Notes: generated by a model not told the origin, from the sequence alone. A stretch of DNA of 64,000 bases from Palsa-504 sp963705835 (GCA_963705835.1 CAVPLC010000111.1:1-64000); one strand, 5' to 3'. Positions 1-9,590 are shown, numbered from the stretch's first letter. A program made the numbers and translations.

Positions 1-121
1 GCTAGGCGCGCACCGGGGCCTAGATCAGCGCTGGTCGCGGAGGGTGGGCCGTGCGTCATCCCGCGCGGCGCCGGGGGCATCCAGCGTGATGATGGGGTCA
101 TTCATCGAATGCTCCGCAGTT

Positions 122-155
122 GTGTACTTGAAGGTGAACATAAGTGCAAGTACAC
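122..155. promoter_or_regulatory. Candidate TetR operator upstream of the first gene
   Basis: A perfect 9-bp inverted repeat, GTGTACTTG and CAAGTACAC, is separated by 16 bp and ends 30 bp before the TetR start codon. The position is typical of an autoregulatory TetR operator. Binding is inferred only from symmetry and location. Confidence 0.5.
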
Positions 156-184
156 TCAGAAGTCAATAAACGCTTAGGAAGGTC

Positions 185-823
185 GTGGTGGCCGGGAAGA
201 AGCCGGAGCAGCTGCGCCGCCTGCCGCGCGCGCAGCGCCGGGAGCAGATCCTCGCCGCGGCGACCGAAGCGTTCGCGCGCAGCGGGTTCGCGGCGACGAG
301 CCTGGATGACATCGCCGCGCAGGCCGGCATCACCCGGGTGATCCTCTACCGGCACTTCGACTCCAAGACCGACCTGTATCAGGCGGTCCTGGATCGCATG
401 TGCGCCCGCTTGGAAGCCCACGTCGACGAGCCCGTCGGCGGGTTCACCGACGCCAGCATCGGCGGCCTCCTCGAAGCGGCGGTCGAGTCCCCGGCCGGGT
501 TCCGGCTGCTGTTCCACCACGCCTTGCGCGAGCCGGAGTTCAAGGACCGCATCGAGAAGTTCCGCGCCGAGATCACCGCCGCTGCGTACCTGCAGATCTC
601 AGCGTTCGTCCCAGACGAGGCCCTCGCCCGCTGGGCGGCGCAGCTCGCCCCGGTAGTGGCCATCGAGGCGATCACCGCCTGGCTCGACGTCGGCCAGCCC
701 GAGCCCGCCCAGGCTGCCGGGCGGGTACGGCTGGCGGTCATGGGAGCCATCGGCGCGGCCGCTGCCTCCGACGTGGACTGCTCGCTTCCCAGCCCCGCAC
801 ACCTGGAGGGACCACCGGCATGA
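185..823 (+). CDS. TetR/AcrR family transcriptional regulator
   Basis: This 212-residue protein has a TetR N-terminal helix-turn-helix at about residues 15-60: AAATEAFARSGFAATSLDD, then a recognition region ending ILYRHFDSKTDLY. The rest is an all-helical ligand/dimer domain that I cannot assign to a ligand. It starts at a GTG downstream of an inverted repeat and overlaps the next gene by four bases (ATGA), so the two are almost certainly co-transcribed. The simplest reading is a repressor controlling itself and the adjacent methyltransferase. The ligand is unknown. Confidence 0.85.
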   Translation: MVAGKKPEQLRRLPRAQRREQILAAATEAFARSGFAATSLDDIAAQAGITRVILYRHFDSKTDLYQAVLDRMCARLEAHVDEPVGGFTDASIGGLLEAAVESPAGFRLLFHHALREPEFKDRIEKFRAEITAAAYLQISAFVPDEALARWAAQLAPVVAIEAITAWLDVGQPEPAQAAGRVRLAVMGAIGAAAASDVDCSLPSPAHLEGPPA

Positions 824-1467
824 CCAGCACCGCCAAGGCGCGGACCGGCGAGACCCCGGCCGCCCGGCAGAAGCGGGTGTGGGACAAGTCCGCGCCCAGC
901 TACGACAAGCAGATTGCCTTCTTCGAGAAAATCTGGTTCGGTGGCGGCCGGGAATGGCTCGGCGATCGCGCGCAGGGCCGGGTCCTGGAGGTCGCCATCG
1001 GCACCGGCCGCAACCTGCCCCACTACCCGGCCGGCACGGCCGTCACCGGGATCGAGCTGAGCCCCGCGATGCTGGCCATCGCCCGCCAGCGCGCCGCCGG
1101 CCTCGGCCGTGACGTCGACCTCCAGGAGGGCGACGCCGAGCACCTGCCCTCCGGCGACGCGTCGTTCGACACCGTGGTCTGCGCGCTGTCGCTGTGCACG
1201 ATCCCCGACCCCGCCACGGCGATCGGCGAGATGAAACGCGTCCTGGTCCCGGGCGGCCGGTTGCTGCTGCTCGACCACATCGGCAGCACCTGGCCGCCGA
1301 TCTACGCCGCCCAATGGCTCCTCGAACGGATCACCATCCGTGCGGCCGGTGAGCACTTCACCCGGCGCCAGCTGTCCCTCGTCCAGGCCGCCGGATTCCA
1401 GGTTGTCGAGACCGAACGGCTGAAGGCCGGCACCGTGGAGCGCATCCACGCGGTCAAGCCCGCCTGA
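820..1467 (+). CDS. Class I SAM-dependent methyltransferase
   Basis: This 215-residue protein has a Methyltransf_11-type Rossmann fold. Motif I is VLEVAIGTGRNLPHYP (about residues 50-65), followed by the acidic GIELSPAMLAIARQRA, and DAEHLPSGDASFDTVVCALSL as motifs II/III. The N-terminus (WDKSAPSYDKQIAFFEKIWFG) and the C-terminal HFTRRQLSLVQAAGFQVVETERL resemble UbiE-like and phosphatidylethanolamine-type methyltransferases. The start overlaps the TetR stop (ATGA), giving a two-gene operon. The substrate cannot be read from the sequence; a lipid or small-molecule acceptor is a guess. Confidence 0.82.
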   Translation: MTSTAKARTGETPAARQKRVWDKSAPSYDKQIAFFEKIWFGGGREWLGDRAQGRVLEVAIGTGRNLPHYPAGTAVTGIELSPAMLAIARQRAAGLGRDVDLQEGDAEHLPSGDASFDTVVCALSLCTIPDPATAIGEMKRVLVPGGRLLLLDHIGSTWPPIYAAQWLLERITIRAAGEHFTRRQLSLVQAAGFQVVETERLKAGTVERIHAVKPA

Positions 1468-1825
1468 CCCACGGCCGGTCACGGCCGGCTTCGAGACCGC
1501 GGCGAGCCGCGTTCCGCGCTGGCGTGCAGGCCCAGGTGCAAAGCGGCCTCGGCCGGCCGCATAGCGCCGCAATACGGCGCCCTGCAGTTCAGGGCCCGGC
1601 GCATCACCGCGGGATCATGTGCACCGCCTGACCTGCGCCTCTCCGGATCTTCTCACTGATTTTCCAGCGATCTTTCTCCTCGATCCGTCTTCCTCAGACG
1701 CGGCCTAACGGCGAGGTACGTTCCTCTGACCAGCCATTGCGCCGTTCGGGGACGAGCACTGCACTGTTCATCTTCGCTGGAGAGCCTGCGGGTCCCGGAC
1801 CTGACATCGGGGCATCCCCTGTGCC
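1468..1825. other. Intergenic region between convergent genes
   Basis: This 358-bp gap separates the 3' ends of the methyltransferase and the XRE regulator. It holds a GC hairpin at 1543-1560 (GCGGCC, six-base loop, GGCCGC) that could act in termination without a U tract. I found no convincing gene, RNA or mobile element. Confidence 0.3.
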
Positions 1826-2671
1826 CTAGTCGATGAGTGCCTGTGTGCCGAGGACGATGGCGAGTGCGAGCCGTTCGGCGTCCTGGGTGCCGGGTTCGGC
1901 GGTGTAGACCGTGATCCGCAGGTCGTCGCCGGCGACGATGAGGGCGTCGCAGTCGAGTGCGATGAGTCCGACGTCGGGGTGGTCGATGATCTTGTGCCGG
2001 GAATGATCTTGGGGCGAGCCGACCTCGCCCGACTCCCACAGCTTGACGAAGCGCGGGCTGTGCGAGGTCAGCTCGGCGATCAGCCGCTTGAGATCGCGGT
2101 CGGCGGGATAGCGGGCCGCGGTCATGCGCAGGTCGGCGACGAGCAGGGATTCGAAGCGGGCCTGCTCCTCGGGCGTGTGGACGGTGCGGCTGCCGGGGCC
2201 GACGAGGGTGCGCCAGACCCCGTTGCGCTCGATCCCGCGCCACGACGTGGTCTCGCCCATCAGCGCGTCGTAAGGCTGATTGGCCACGATCAGGTTGTGC
2301 GCGGCGTCCTGCACGGCCACCGGGGTGTGGGCCAGCCGGTCGAGCAGGCGCTGCACGCTCGGCGTGATGCGCGTCGGGATGACATCGCGCCCCGGCGCGG
2401 CCAGGCCCGCGAGCCGGAAGAGCAGCTCCCGCTCGGCGTCCGACAGCCGCAGCGCCCGGGCGAGAGCCTCCACGACCTGCGACGACGGCGAGGTGGCCCG
2501 TCCCTGCTCCAGCCGGGTCAGGTAGTCCACCGAGATGCCCGCCAGCCCGGCGAGCTCCTCGCGGCGCAGCCCGGCAGCGCGCCGGCGGCCACCGACCGGC
2601 ACGCCCGCCGTCTCCGGGGCGGCGCGGTCGCGCCAGCGGCGTACGGCCCGGCCGAACTCCCACGACTCCAT
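1826..2671 (-). CDS. XRE-family regulator with MmyB-like ligand domain
   Basis: This 281-residue protein begins with an XRE helix-turn-helix at about residues 10-80 (RRRAAGLRREELAGLAGISVDYLTRLEQGRATSPS). The C-terminal MmyB-like domain is recognisable by HTPVAVQDAAHNLIVANQPYDALMG and the late RFVKLWESGEV motif. The family comprises actinobacterial regulators with a PAS-like, possibly lipid-binding pocket. It is divergent from a short-chain dehydrogenase about 120 bp away, a very common actinobacterial pairing in which the regulator represses the dehydrogenase. An 8-bp repeat (AGTCTGCG at 2678, CGCAGACT at 2759) lies in the shared promoter, but its spacing is long and its role uncertain. Confidence 0.85.
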   Translation of the reverse strand: MESWEFGRAVRRWRDRAAPETAGVPVGGRRRAAGLRREELAGLAGISVDYLTRLEQGRATSPSSQVVEALARALRLSDAERELLFRLAGLAAPGRDVIPTRITPSVQRLLDRLAHTPVAVQDAAHNLIVANQPYDALMGETTSWRGIERNGVWRTLVGPGSRTVHTPEEQARFESLLVADLRMTAARYPADRDLKRLIAELTSHSPRFVKLWESGEVGSPQDHSRHKIIDHPDVGLIALDCDALIVAGDDLRITVYTAEPGTQDAERLALAIVLGTQALID

Positions 2672-2788
2672 ACATCCAGTCTGCGCGACTCGGCGCGCGT
2701 TGTGGTGGCCCCGGCAGTCCTACGACAACGGGACCACTTCCTGCCGGCATGCGCACGACGCAGACTCCGAGCATGAAAGAGAAGACTG

Positions 2789-3737
2789 ATGACAGTTATT
2801 GAGTCCGGGACGGTGCTGATTACCGGCCCGACCAGCGGGATGGGCCGGGCCCTGACGCTGGAGATGGCAGGCCGCCCGGCATCCCACCGCCCCGACCTGC
2901 TCCTGGTGGGAAGGCCCGGCCAGGCACTGACGGAGGTCGCTGCCACGGCCCGCGCGGCCGGGGCGACGGTCCGCGAGATCCCCTGCGACTTGTCCCGGCT
3001 GGCCGACGTCCGGGCCGCGGCCGCCGCGGCGCGGGACCTCCTCGCGGCCGGCGCGGTGCGGCCCCTGCGGGCGCTGGTCGCCAACGCCGGGGTGATGACG
3101 GCCGACACCCGGGTCGCGTCCGCCGACGGCTACGAGATGACCTTCGCCGTGAACTACCTGGCGCACGCCCAGCTCATCGGTGACCTGCTCGGCTCGTTCA
3201 CGGCACCCGCGCGCATCGTGTTCCTCGGCTCGAATACCTACCGCGGCAATCTGGCCCGGCGGATGATCGGGGCGCCCGGTGCGCAGTGGCGCGACCCTGT
3301 CGACCTGGCCCGCCCCGCGACCGGCGGAAAGTCCTCAGGCCTCCACGCGGCCGCCGTCGCCTACGCGACGTCCAAGCTCACGATCCTGTACTACGCCCAC
3401 GAACTGCAGCGACACGCCGGGGACGGGATCGGCGTGTCGGTGTTCGAGCCCGGCTTCATGCCAGGCACCAGTCTGCCCCGCCTGGCAAGGCCCGGCTGTC
3501 CGGGCGCTGGCGCGGGCCCTAGCGCATCTCCCGGGGATGCCATCCCCGTCCGGCTCGGCGCCGGCGCTCGCCTCGGTCGTGCTCGACGACCGCTGGGCGC
3601 GCCTTCGCGACGGCGCCTTCGTGTTGAGAGACAAGGAAATCAAAGTGGAGCCCTGGGCGCACGACCGTGACCGGGAACGCAGGCTATGGGAGGCCACCAC
3701 CGACCTCCTCGAGAGGGCCGCGCTAGCGGGCACCTGA
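2789..3737 (+). CDS. Short-chain dehydrogenase/reductase, frameshifted near its end
   Basis: The N-terminus carries the SDR cofactor motif VLITGPTSGMGRALTLEMA. Further on come LVANAGVMTAD, the catalytic-type YATSKLTILYYAHEL (Tyr-x3-Lys) and a C-terminal GFMPGTSLPRLAR, a layout typical of the SDRs beside XRE/MmyB regulators. After about position 3490 the first frame turns into low-complexity sequence. The expected C-terminus (ALASVVLDDRWARLRDGAF, then DRERRLWEATTDLL) continues one frame over to 3737. A +1 shift therefore splits a protein of roughly 315 residues. A sequencing indel is as likely as a pseudogene. The substrate is unknown. Confidence 0.75.
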
Positions 3738-3802
3738 GCACCCTCCCGTCGTGATACCAGGCGCAGCCGCGGTGGCACTCGGCCGGTTCGACCAAGGCTC
3801 GG

Positions 3803-6718
3803 TCAGGGCTTTGCGGCGGCCCGTGCTATGGCTTCCAGCGCGAAGTGGATGACCTGGCTGCCGTCCATCTGCTCGCCTTTTTCGACGCGGACGCGGAATT
3901 GGGTGTCGGTGAAGTGCTGGCGCAGCAGCGCCGCCGACTGGCGAAGGCGGTCGGCGTCGGCGCCGAAGGGCGGCGCGCCGTTGCCGGCTGCTGTCACTGC
4001 TCCATACAGAGCGGCCGCATCGTGCCAGGCGCCGGCCCGCGCCAAGAGCTCGACGAGGGTCCGAATGGTGACCCACAGCGGGGTCCAGGCGCCTGCTTGC
4101 TGCCATTCGCGGATGGCCCGCTCGTAGTGGCCGAGCGCGACGGTGGTGTCGCCGTGCCGCGCGTCCAGCGTGGCCAGGGAGACGCGCGAAAGCCCGTCGA
4201 CGAAGCGGCTGCCCGCGGACGCGGCCAGGGCGACTGCTCGCTGCAGGTGGTGCCGGGCCTGGCCGGGGCTGGTGCCGATGGCAATCTCGCCGCTGACCCA
4301 GGAGACGAGGGCCAGCGCCGACGGCGAACGGCATCGGTCAGCTGCGGCACGCGCCTGGTCGGCGAGGCGGCTCGCCTCCTCCAGGCGGTCGCCGTAGGCG
4401 TATGCCGCGGCGGCGCCGACGGCGTCCCATGCGGCGTCCAGGAAGTCACCGTTCCCAACCGACAGGTCGTACGCCCTGGCGTACAGGTCCACCGCAGCGG
4501 CCAATTCGCCGCGGAAGGTGGCGACCTCGGCCAGGGCCTCCAGCGGTCGGCGGGCGCCGACCGGGGGCAGGCGCTGCGCGGCGTCGAATGCCGCGCGCGC
4601 GGCGGAGTTGGCTGCTTGCATATCGCCGCGGTAGAGCGCCCCGAACGCGGCCGAGGCGAGCGCCTCGGGATAGAACGGCGAGCGCGACCCGGCCGCGCCG
4701 GCCGTGCTGGCGTCGGCCCAGCGGTAGACCTCGGAGTGACAGCGCCACAGCGCGTACCAGTGCAGCTGAGCGGCCATTTGCAGGCTGAGCTCGGGGTCCT
4801 GGTCGGCGAGCCAGCTGTGCGCGGCCCGCAGATCACTGAAGTGCAGCTCGACGCTGGCCGCCCAGCGGGCCTCGTCGGCGCCGCGCAGGCCGCGTTCGGC
4901 CCGCGCGACCAGGTCCGCAGCCCACCGCGCGTGCCGGGCCCGGGCCGCGTCCAGCCGTCCCTGGTCGGCGAGCCGTTCCAGGCCGTAACTGCGTAGGGTC
5001 TCCAGCAGCCGGTACCTGGTCGTGCCGCCGTCCAGCTCGGCGGTCACCAGGGAACGGTCAACCAGGTACAGCAGCAGGCGGGTGACGTCGGCCGGATCGT
5101 CGTGCCGGTCGGCGATCGCGTGGGCGGCTGCGGTGTCGAAGCTGCCATGAAACACCGCCAGCTGGCCGAACAGGTCCTGCTGCTTGGGCGTGAGCTGCTC
5201 GTAGGACCAGTCCACGACCGCGCGCAGGGAACGATGGCGGCTATCGGCCCGTCGACCGACGGTAAGCAGCCCGAACCTGTCCCGCAGGTTCCCGACAAGC
5301 TCGCTGACCGTGGTCCCGGGCAGCCGGGCGGCGGCCAGCTCGATGGCGAGCGGCAGGCCGTCCAGCCTGGTACACAGCGCGGCGACCGCCTCGACCTCCG
5401 AGTCCTGCGGCACGGCGGCTGGGTCCGCCGCGCGGGCCCGGTCCAGGAACAGCCGGACGGCTGGAGCGCCGAGACCGCTCACCGGGAGCGGCCTGACCTG
5501 CCACACGTGCTCGCCGTCAACCTCGAGCCGCTCGCGGCTGGTCGCCAGGAGGGTGACGTTGCGGGTCTCCTTCAGCAGCCGCTCGGTGAGGACGGCGGCA
5601 GCCTGCGCGACGTGCTCACAGTTGTCCAGGACGACCAGCACGTGCCGGCCGGCCAGCTGCTCGACAAGCTGATCGTCGAGGCGCTGGAACGCTCGCTCGC
5701 TGAGCCCCGCCGCGGTGGCCAGGGCCCGGACCACGTGCGGCTCGCTCACCGCGGCGAGGTCGCAGAAGCAGACACCGTTCCGGTAGCTGCCGCCAGTCCG
5801 GACAGCCACCTCCAGGGCCAGCCGGGTCTTGCCCACCCCGCCCGGCCCGTGCAGGGTGACCAGCCGTGCCCGGCCCAGCAGCCCGGTGACGGCCGCGAGA
5901 TCCGCGTCCCGCCCGACGAAGCTTGTCACCGGAACCGGCAGCACCGGCGTTCGGTTCACGACCTCACCGCGCGCATCCGGTGCACCGGCCGTGTGACGAA
6001 GGATGTCTTGTTCGATGCGCCGCAAGGCAGGTGAGGGGTCCAGCCCGAGTTCCTCAGCCAGGTAACGACGCCATGTCCGGAAGGTGGACAAGGCTTCGGT
6101 GTGGCGGCCGGCCCGGTAGAGGGCCTGCATGAACAGCCCTCTCGCCTGCTCCCGTTCCGGGTGTTCGGCCAGGAGTGCCTGCAAGGTAGCGGCGGCTTCC
6201 TCGGCCAGGCCGGCGATGAGCAGCAACTCGGCCCGGCGTTCCGCGGCGACCAGGCGCAGTTCGCTTAGCCGGGCCGCCGTGGCCAGCGCGAACGGCCTGT
6301 CGGCGAACTCGCTGACCGCCGGCCCGCGCCACAGCGCCAGTGCCTCGTCGACGAGCCCCAGGGCCTGTTCGCCGCTGGCCCGGGCCGCTTCGGCCAGCAT
6401 GTCCTCAAACCGGGCGGCGTCGAGCTGGCCCCGCTGAACGGTGAGGCAGTAGCCACCCTCCACGGTGGCCAGGTCGCCGCCTGCCGGGCCGAGGGCGCGG
6501 CGCAGCCGTGAGACCTGTGTGCGCAGCGCTCCGCGCGGATCAGCGGGTAGGGCCGCCTCCCATAGCTCGTCGATCAGCCGGCTAGCCGGGACCATCCGGT
6601 TGACGTCCACGAGGAGCAAGGTCAGTACCAGGCGCTGCCGGGCGCCGGGAAGCGGGACGGCGCGGCCGTCCACCCGCACCTCCACCGGGCCGAGCAGCCC
6701 GTACCCCCAGGCAGCCAT
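3803..6718 (-). CDS. AfsR/SARP-type regulator: OmpR-like DNA binding, BTAD, NB-ARC ATPase, TPR
   Basis: This 971-residue protein has the full large-SARP layout. An OmpR-like winged helix occupies residues 1-90 (GLLGPVEVRVDGRAVPLPG, then LRTQVSRLRRALG), and a BTAD helical domain runs to about 245. An NB-ARC STAND ATPase follows, with Walker A GPGGVGKTRLALEV and Walker B HVLVVLDNCEHV, and a helical TPR-like region fills the rest. Proteins of this type activate nearby genes and often secondary metabolism. The gene is divergent from a flavin-dependent oxidoreductase across about 155 bp, so that gene is the likeliest target. The frame is intact throughout. Confidence 0.9.
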   Translation of the reverse strand: MAAWGYGLLGPVEVRVDGRAVPLPGARQRLVLTLLLVDVNRMVPASRLIDELWEAALPADPRGALRTQVSRLRRALGPAGGDLATVEGGYCLTVQRGQLDAARFEDMLAEAARASGEQALGLVDEALALWRGPAVSEFADRPFALATAARLSELRLVAAERRAELLLIAGLAEEAAATLQALLAEHPEREQARGLFMQALYRAGRHTEALSTFRTWRRYLAEELGLDPSPALRRIEQDILRHTAGAPDARGEVVNRTPVLPVPVTSFVGRDADLAAVTGLLGRARLVTLHGPGGVGKTRLALEVAVRTGGSYRNGVCFCDLAAVSEPHVVRALATAAGLSERAFQRLDDQLVEQLAGRHVLVVLDNCEHVAQAAAVLTERLLKETRNVTLLATSRERLEVDGEHVWQVRPLPVSGLGAPAVRLFLDRARAADPAAVPQDSEVEAVAALCTRLDGLPLAIELAAARLPGTTVSELVGNLRDRFGLLTVGRRADSRHRSLRAVVDWSYEQLTPKQQDLFGQLAVFHGSFDTAAAHAIADRHDDPADVTRLLLYLVDRSLVTAELDGGTTRYRLLETLRSYGLERLADQGRLDAARARHARWAADLVARAERGLRGADEARWAASVELHFSDLRAAHSWLADQDPELSLQMAAQLHWYALWRCHSEVYRWADASTAGAAGSRSPFYPEALASAAFGALYRGDMQAANSAARAAFDAAQRLPPVGARRPLEALAEVATFRGELAAAVDLYARAYDLSVGNGDFLDAAWDAVGAAAAYAYGDRLEEASRLADQARAAADRCRSPSALALVSWVSGEIAIGTSPGQARHHLQRAVALAASAGSRFVDGLSRVSLATLDARHGDTTVALGHYERAIREWQQAGAWTPLWVTIRTLVELLARAGAWHDAAALYGAVTAAGNGAPPFGADADRLRQSAALLRQHFTDTQFRVRVEKGEQMDGSQVIHFALEAIARAAAKP

Positions 6719-6873
6719 GCTGACCTCCTCAGGCCTTCAGCATCACATAAGCCCAGGCGAGCCGCGACACGTCGCCGACACGTTCACGACACGCGGCTGG
6801 CAGGGCGGGAGGCCATGGTGGGACCTGGCGGCGCCCAGCCCAATCTCAGGGCGCAGCAGGGGGGAGAGACGAA

Positions 6874-8259
6874 ATGGCGGACACGGTTAGGTTTCCCGAC
6901 GAGGTAAGCGCATCGTTCACCGGGGAGCTGATCGGCCCCGGTGAGGCGGGCTACGAGCAGGCCCGTCGGGTCCACAACGGCCTGATCGACAAGCGTCCCG
7001 CGCTTATCGCCCGGTGCCGCACCGTCCCGGATATTCAGGACGCGGTCATCATCGGCCGTGAGCAGGCGACCGAGATATCGGTGCGCGGTGGCGGGCACAA
7101 TGTCGCAGGCCTGGCTGTCACCGATGGCGGCCTGATGATCGACCTTGCGCCGATGAAGGGGATCCGGGTCGACCCGGCGAGGCGGACCATATGGGCGCAG
7201 GGCGGAGTTACCTGGAAGGAACTCAACCGGGCCGCAGCCTGTCACGGGCTCGCCACCACCGGCGGGGTGGTCTCCAGCACCGGCATCGCCGGGCTGACCC
7301 TGGGCGGCGGAGAAGGCTGGCTGATGGGCAAGTACGGCCTGACCATCGACAACCTGCTGGCGGTCGAGGTCGTCACCGCCGACGGCCAGGTCGTCACGGC
7401 CAGCGCCGAACACAACCAGGACCTGTTCTGGGCCCTGCGCGGCGGCGGCGGCAACTTCGGCGTCGCCACCTCCTTCGAGTACCAGGCCCACCCGGTGGCC
7501 ACGATCTACGGCGGCATGGTCGCTCATCCCGTCAGCCGCGCCCGCGAGGCGTTCGGCTTCTACCGCGATCTCACTGCGGGGGCCCCCGATGAGCTAACCG
7601 TGTACATGAGCATGTTCGCCAGCCCGGACGCACCGGAAGAGATCATGATGGCCATGGTCGCCTGCCACTGCGGCGATGCCGCGAACGCGGAGGCAGACCT
7701 GAAGCCGCTGCGGCAGTTCGGGCCGCCGGCCGCCGACCTGATCCAGCCCATGCCCTACCCGGTGATCAACACCCTCAGCGACGCCGGGTACCCGCGGGGG
7801 GCGTTCAACTACTGGAAATCGGCGTTCTTCAGCGAACTGTCCGATGCCGCGCTGGAGATCATGGTCGATGCGATGCACCGGTGCCCGTCGCCCATGAGCG
7901 GCCTGGCCATCGTGCCCTACCTGGGTGCCGTCGCCCGCGTCGAGGGCGCCGCCACCGCGTTCGCGCACCGGGCACCCGGCTATAGCCTGCTCATCGTCTC
8001 GCAATGGACGGACCAGCGGGAAACCGGGCAGAACATCGCCTGGGCCAAAGAGACGTTCCAGACCCTCCGCCCCTACATGACCGACCGGAGCTACGTAAAC
8101 AACCTGACCACCGAGGACGGGCAGAAGGTGCACGAGGTCTGGGGCGACAACTACCAAAGGCTCGTCACCGTGAAACGACGCTACGATCCGGACAACGTCT
8201 TCCGGCTCAACCACAACATCAGCCCATCGGGCTACCGGCGCGGTGCCGCCAGCCGGTGA
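6874..8259 (+). CDS. FAD-binding oxidoreductase, berberine-bridge-enzyme type
   Basis: This 461-residue protein belongs to the PCMH/BBE flavoprotein family. The FAD-binding core shows VRGGGHNVAGLAV, with the histidine that usually anchors FAD covalently, then GLTLGGGEGWLMGKYGLTIDN and FWALRGGGGNFGVATSFEY. The C-terminal BBE motif is YDPDNVFRLNHNI. The cysteine that makes a second covalent FAD link in some members is absent at the expected place (STGIAGLT), so single histidyl attachment is inferred. A purine-rich RBS (GGGGGGAGAG) precedes the ATG. Members oxidise sugars, alkaloids or polyketides; the substrate here is unknown. The 3' end overlaps the convergent MFS gene. Confidence 0.88.
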   Translation: MADTVRFPDEVSASFTGELIGPGEAGYEQARRVHNGLIDKRPALIARCRTVPDIQDAVIIGREQATEISVRGGGHNVAGLAVTDGGLMIDLAPMKGIRVDPARRTIWAQGGVTWKELNRAAACHGLATTGGVVSSTGIAGLTLGGGEGWLMGKYGLTIDNLLAVEVVTADGQVVTASAEHNQDLFWALRGGGGNFGVATSFEYQAHPVATIYGGMVAHPVSRAREAFGFYRDLTAGAPDELTVYMSMFASPDAPEEIMMAMVACHCGDAANAEADLKPLRQFGPPAADLIQPMPYPVINTLSDAGYPRGAFNYWKSAFFSELSDAALEIMVDAMHRCPSPMSGLAIVPYLGAVARVEGAATAFAHRAPGYSLLIVSQWTDQRETGQNIAWAKETFQTLRPYMTDRSYVNNLTTEDGQKVHEVWGDNYQRLVTVKRRYDPDNVFRLNHNISPSGYRRGAASR

Positions 8260-9499
8260 AGACCGTCACCAGGGCAATCGGTACCGCGCCGACCAGCATC
8301 GGGGCACGGATTCCGGCAGCGGCGGCGAGGATTCCGCCCGTGATCGCGCCGAGCGCTTCGGCGCCCTGCGTAACGGTGCCGAACACGCTGTTCACCCTGC
8401 CGAGCAGCGCGTCCGGCACCTCGCGCTGCAGCATGGTGACCACCGTCATGCTGCACAGGGCGAACGCCGCGCTGCTGAGCATCAGGAGAACCGCCGCGAT
8501 GATTACATTGCAGGTCAGGCCGAGACCCGCCTGCGTGGCAGCCACCACGAGTCCGGCTATCAGCAGGGAGTGCCACGGCCCGATCCACCGGGTCAGCGTT
8601 GCCCCGCCGCTGCCGGCCAGGATCCCGCCGACGGCGCCGATGGCGAGCAACAGGCCGTAGGTGCCTGGCTGCTGGTGCAGGACCTTGATGACGTAGAGCA
8701 CGAACACCGCGAACCACACGGCGTCCATCGCGGCGACCACCCCGGCCATGAGGGTGATGTCCCTGATGGCCGGGTGCTGTCGCATCCAGCCCAGCGCCTC
8801 GCCGAGGTCGTGCCTGACCGACGAGAACCGCGTCCGGCCAGTGCCGGGCTCGCGCTGACGCGGCGGGGGAGCGAACACGCCTGGCAAAGTCAGCAGCAGC
8901 AGCACCGCGATCCCCAGCGTGCCTGCGTTCACCGCGAACGGCAGTGCGGCGGCCATGCCGAACAGCGAGCCGCCGACGGCTGGCCCGGCCAGCTCGTTAC
9001 CCACGATCTGCCCGGCGATGACCCGCCCGTTGGCCTTGTCCAGGTCGGCCGGCTCAACCAGCCGGGGTACGCACGCCACCGCGGCGCTACCGCGCAGCGC
9101 TGCGCCGGTCCCGACCAGGAACGCGGCTGCGTAGATGAGCATCAGCCCGGCTTCGTGGACGAGCACGGCCGCGGCCAGGCCTGCGATGATCGCCGCGCGG
9201 GCGGTATCCACCGTCACCATCAGGCGACGCCGGTCGACCCGGTTGACTATCACCCCCGCGCCGGTACCGAGCAGCAGCCACGGCAAGCCCTGCACCGCCG
9301 TGACGGCCGCCACTGCGGCAGGCGCACGCGTCAGCTGGGCTGCGAGCAGCGGGAAGGCCGCCAGCCTGACGCCATTCCCGAAGTCGGAAAGGAACCCCGA
9401 CAGCCAGTATCGGCAAAACGGCGCACGGAACCCGCCGGCGAAAGCGACCAGCCCGCCATGGTGTCCGCTCCCCACGCCGCTGCCATCGGGTACCGCCAT
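8219..9499 (-). CDS. MFS transporter (MFS_3, EntS-like exporter)
   Basis: This protein of about 426 residues has twelve hydrophobic segments, with the MFS family signature near FCRYWLSGFLSDFGNGVRLAAFPLLAAQLT and the loop NRVDRRRLMVTVDTARA. I place the start at 9499 (MAVPDGSG) because the longer frame upstream runs through the operator and the divergent tetR. MFS_3 proteins export drugs and siderophores by proton antiport. The divergent TetR gene and the strong operator between them point to a regulated drug-efflux pair. The 3' end overlaps the convergent oxidoreductase by about 40 bp. Confidence 0.85.
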   Translation of the reverse strand: MAVPDGSGVGSGHHGGLVAFAGGFRAPFCRYWLSGFLSDFGNGVRLAAFPLLAAQLTRAPAAVAAVTAVQGLPWLLLGTGAGVIVNRVDRRRLMVTVDTARAAIIAGLAAAVLVHEAGLMLIYAAAFLVGTGAALRGSAAVACVPRLVEPADLDKANGRVIAGQIVGNELAGPAVGGSLFGMAAALPFAVNAGTLGIAVLLLLTLPGVFAPPPRQREPGTGRTRFSSVRHDLGEALGWMRQHPAIRDITLMAGVVAAMDAVWFAVFVLYVIKVLHQQPGTYGLLLAIGAVGGILAGSGGATLTRWIGPWHSLLIAGLVVAATQAGLGLTCNVIIAAVLLMLSSAAFALCSMTVVTMLQREVPDALLGRVNSVFGTVTQGAEALGAITGGILAAAAGIRAPMLVGAVPIALVTVFTGWRHRAGSPMG

Positions 9500-9520
9500 C
9501 CGCCCTCCGCTCCCGCGGTT

Positions 9521-9573
9521 TTCAGCGTGCACCGTACGTCGTTTCCACGATACTACGTACGATGCACGTTGAA
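9521..9573. promoter_or_regulatory. Large inverted-repeat operator between MFS and tetR genes
   Basis: Two 22-bp arms (9521-9542 and 9552-9573) match at 19 of 22 positions across a 9-bp spacer. The core arms are GTGCACCGTACGTCGT and ACTACGTACGATGCAC. Each arm has its own ACGTAC-type partial symmetry, so two TetR dimers could bind. It lies 18 bp before the tetR start and 21 bp from the MFS start, where it could repress both. Confidence 0.75.
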
Positions 9574-9590
9574 AGGTAGAATTACCGGCG

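Noticed and set aside
25..105. A 26-codon minus-strand frame upstream of the first TetR gene
   Set aside because: It begins plausibly (MNDPIITLDAPG), but stops at once and shows no family match. It could be the start of a frameshifted divergent gene, but the window ends too soon to tell.
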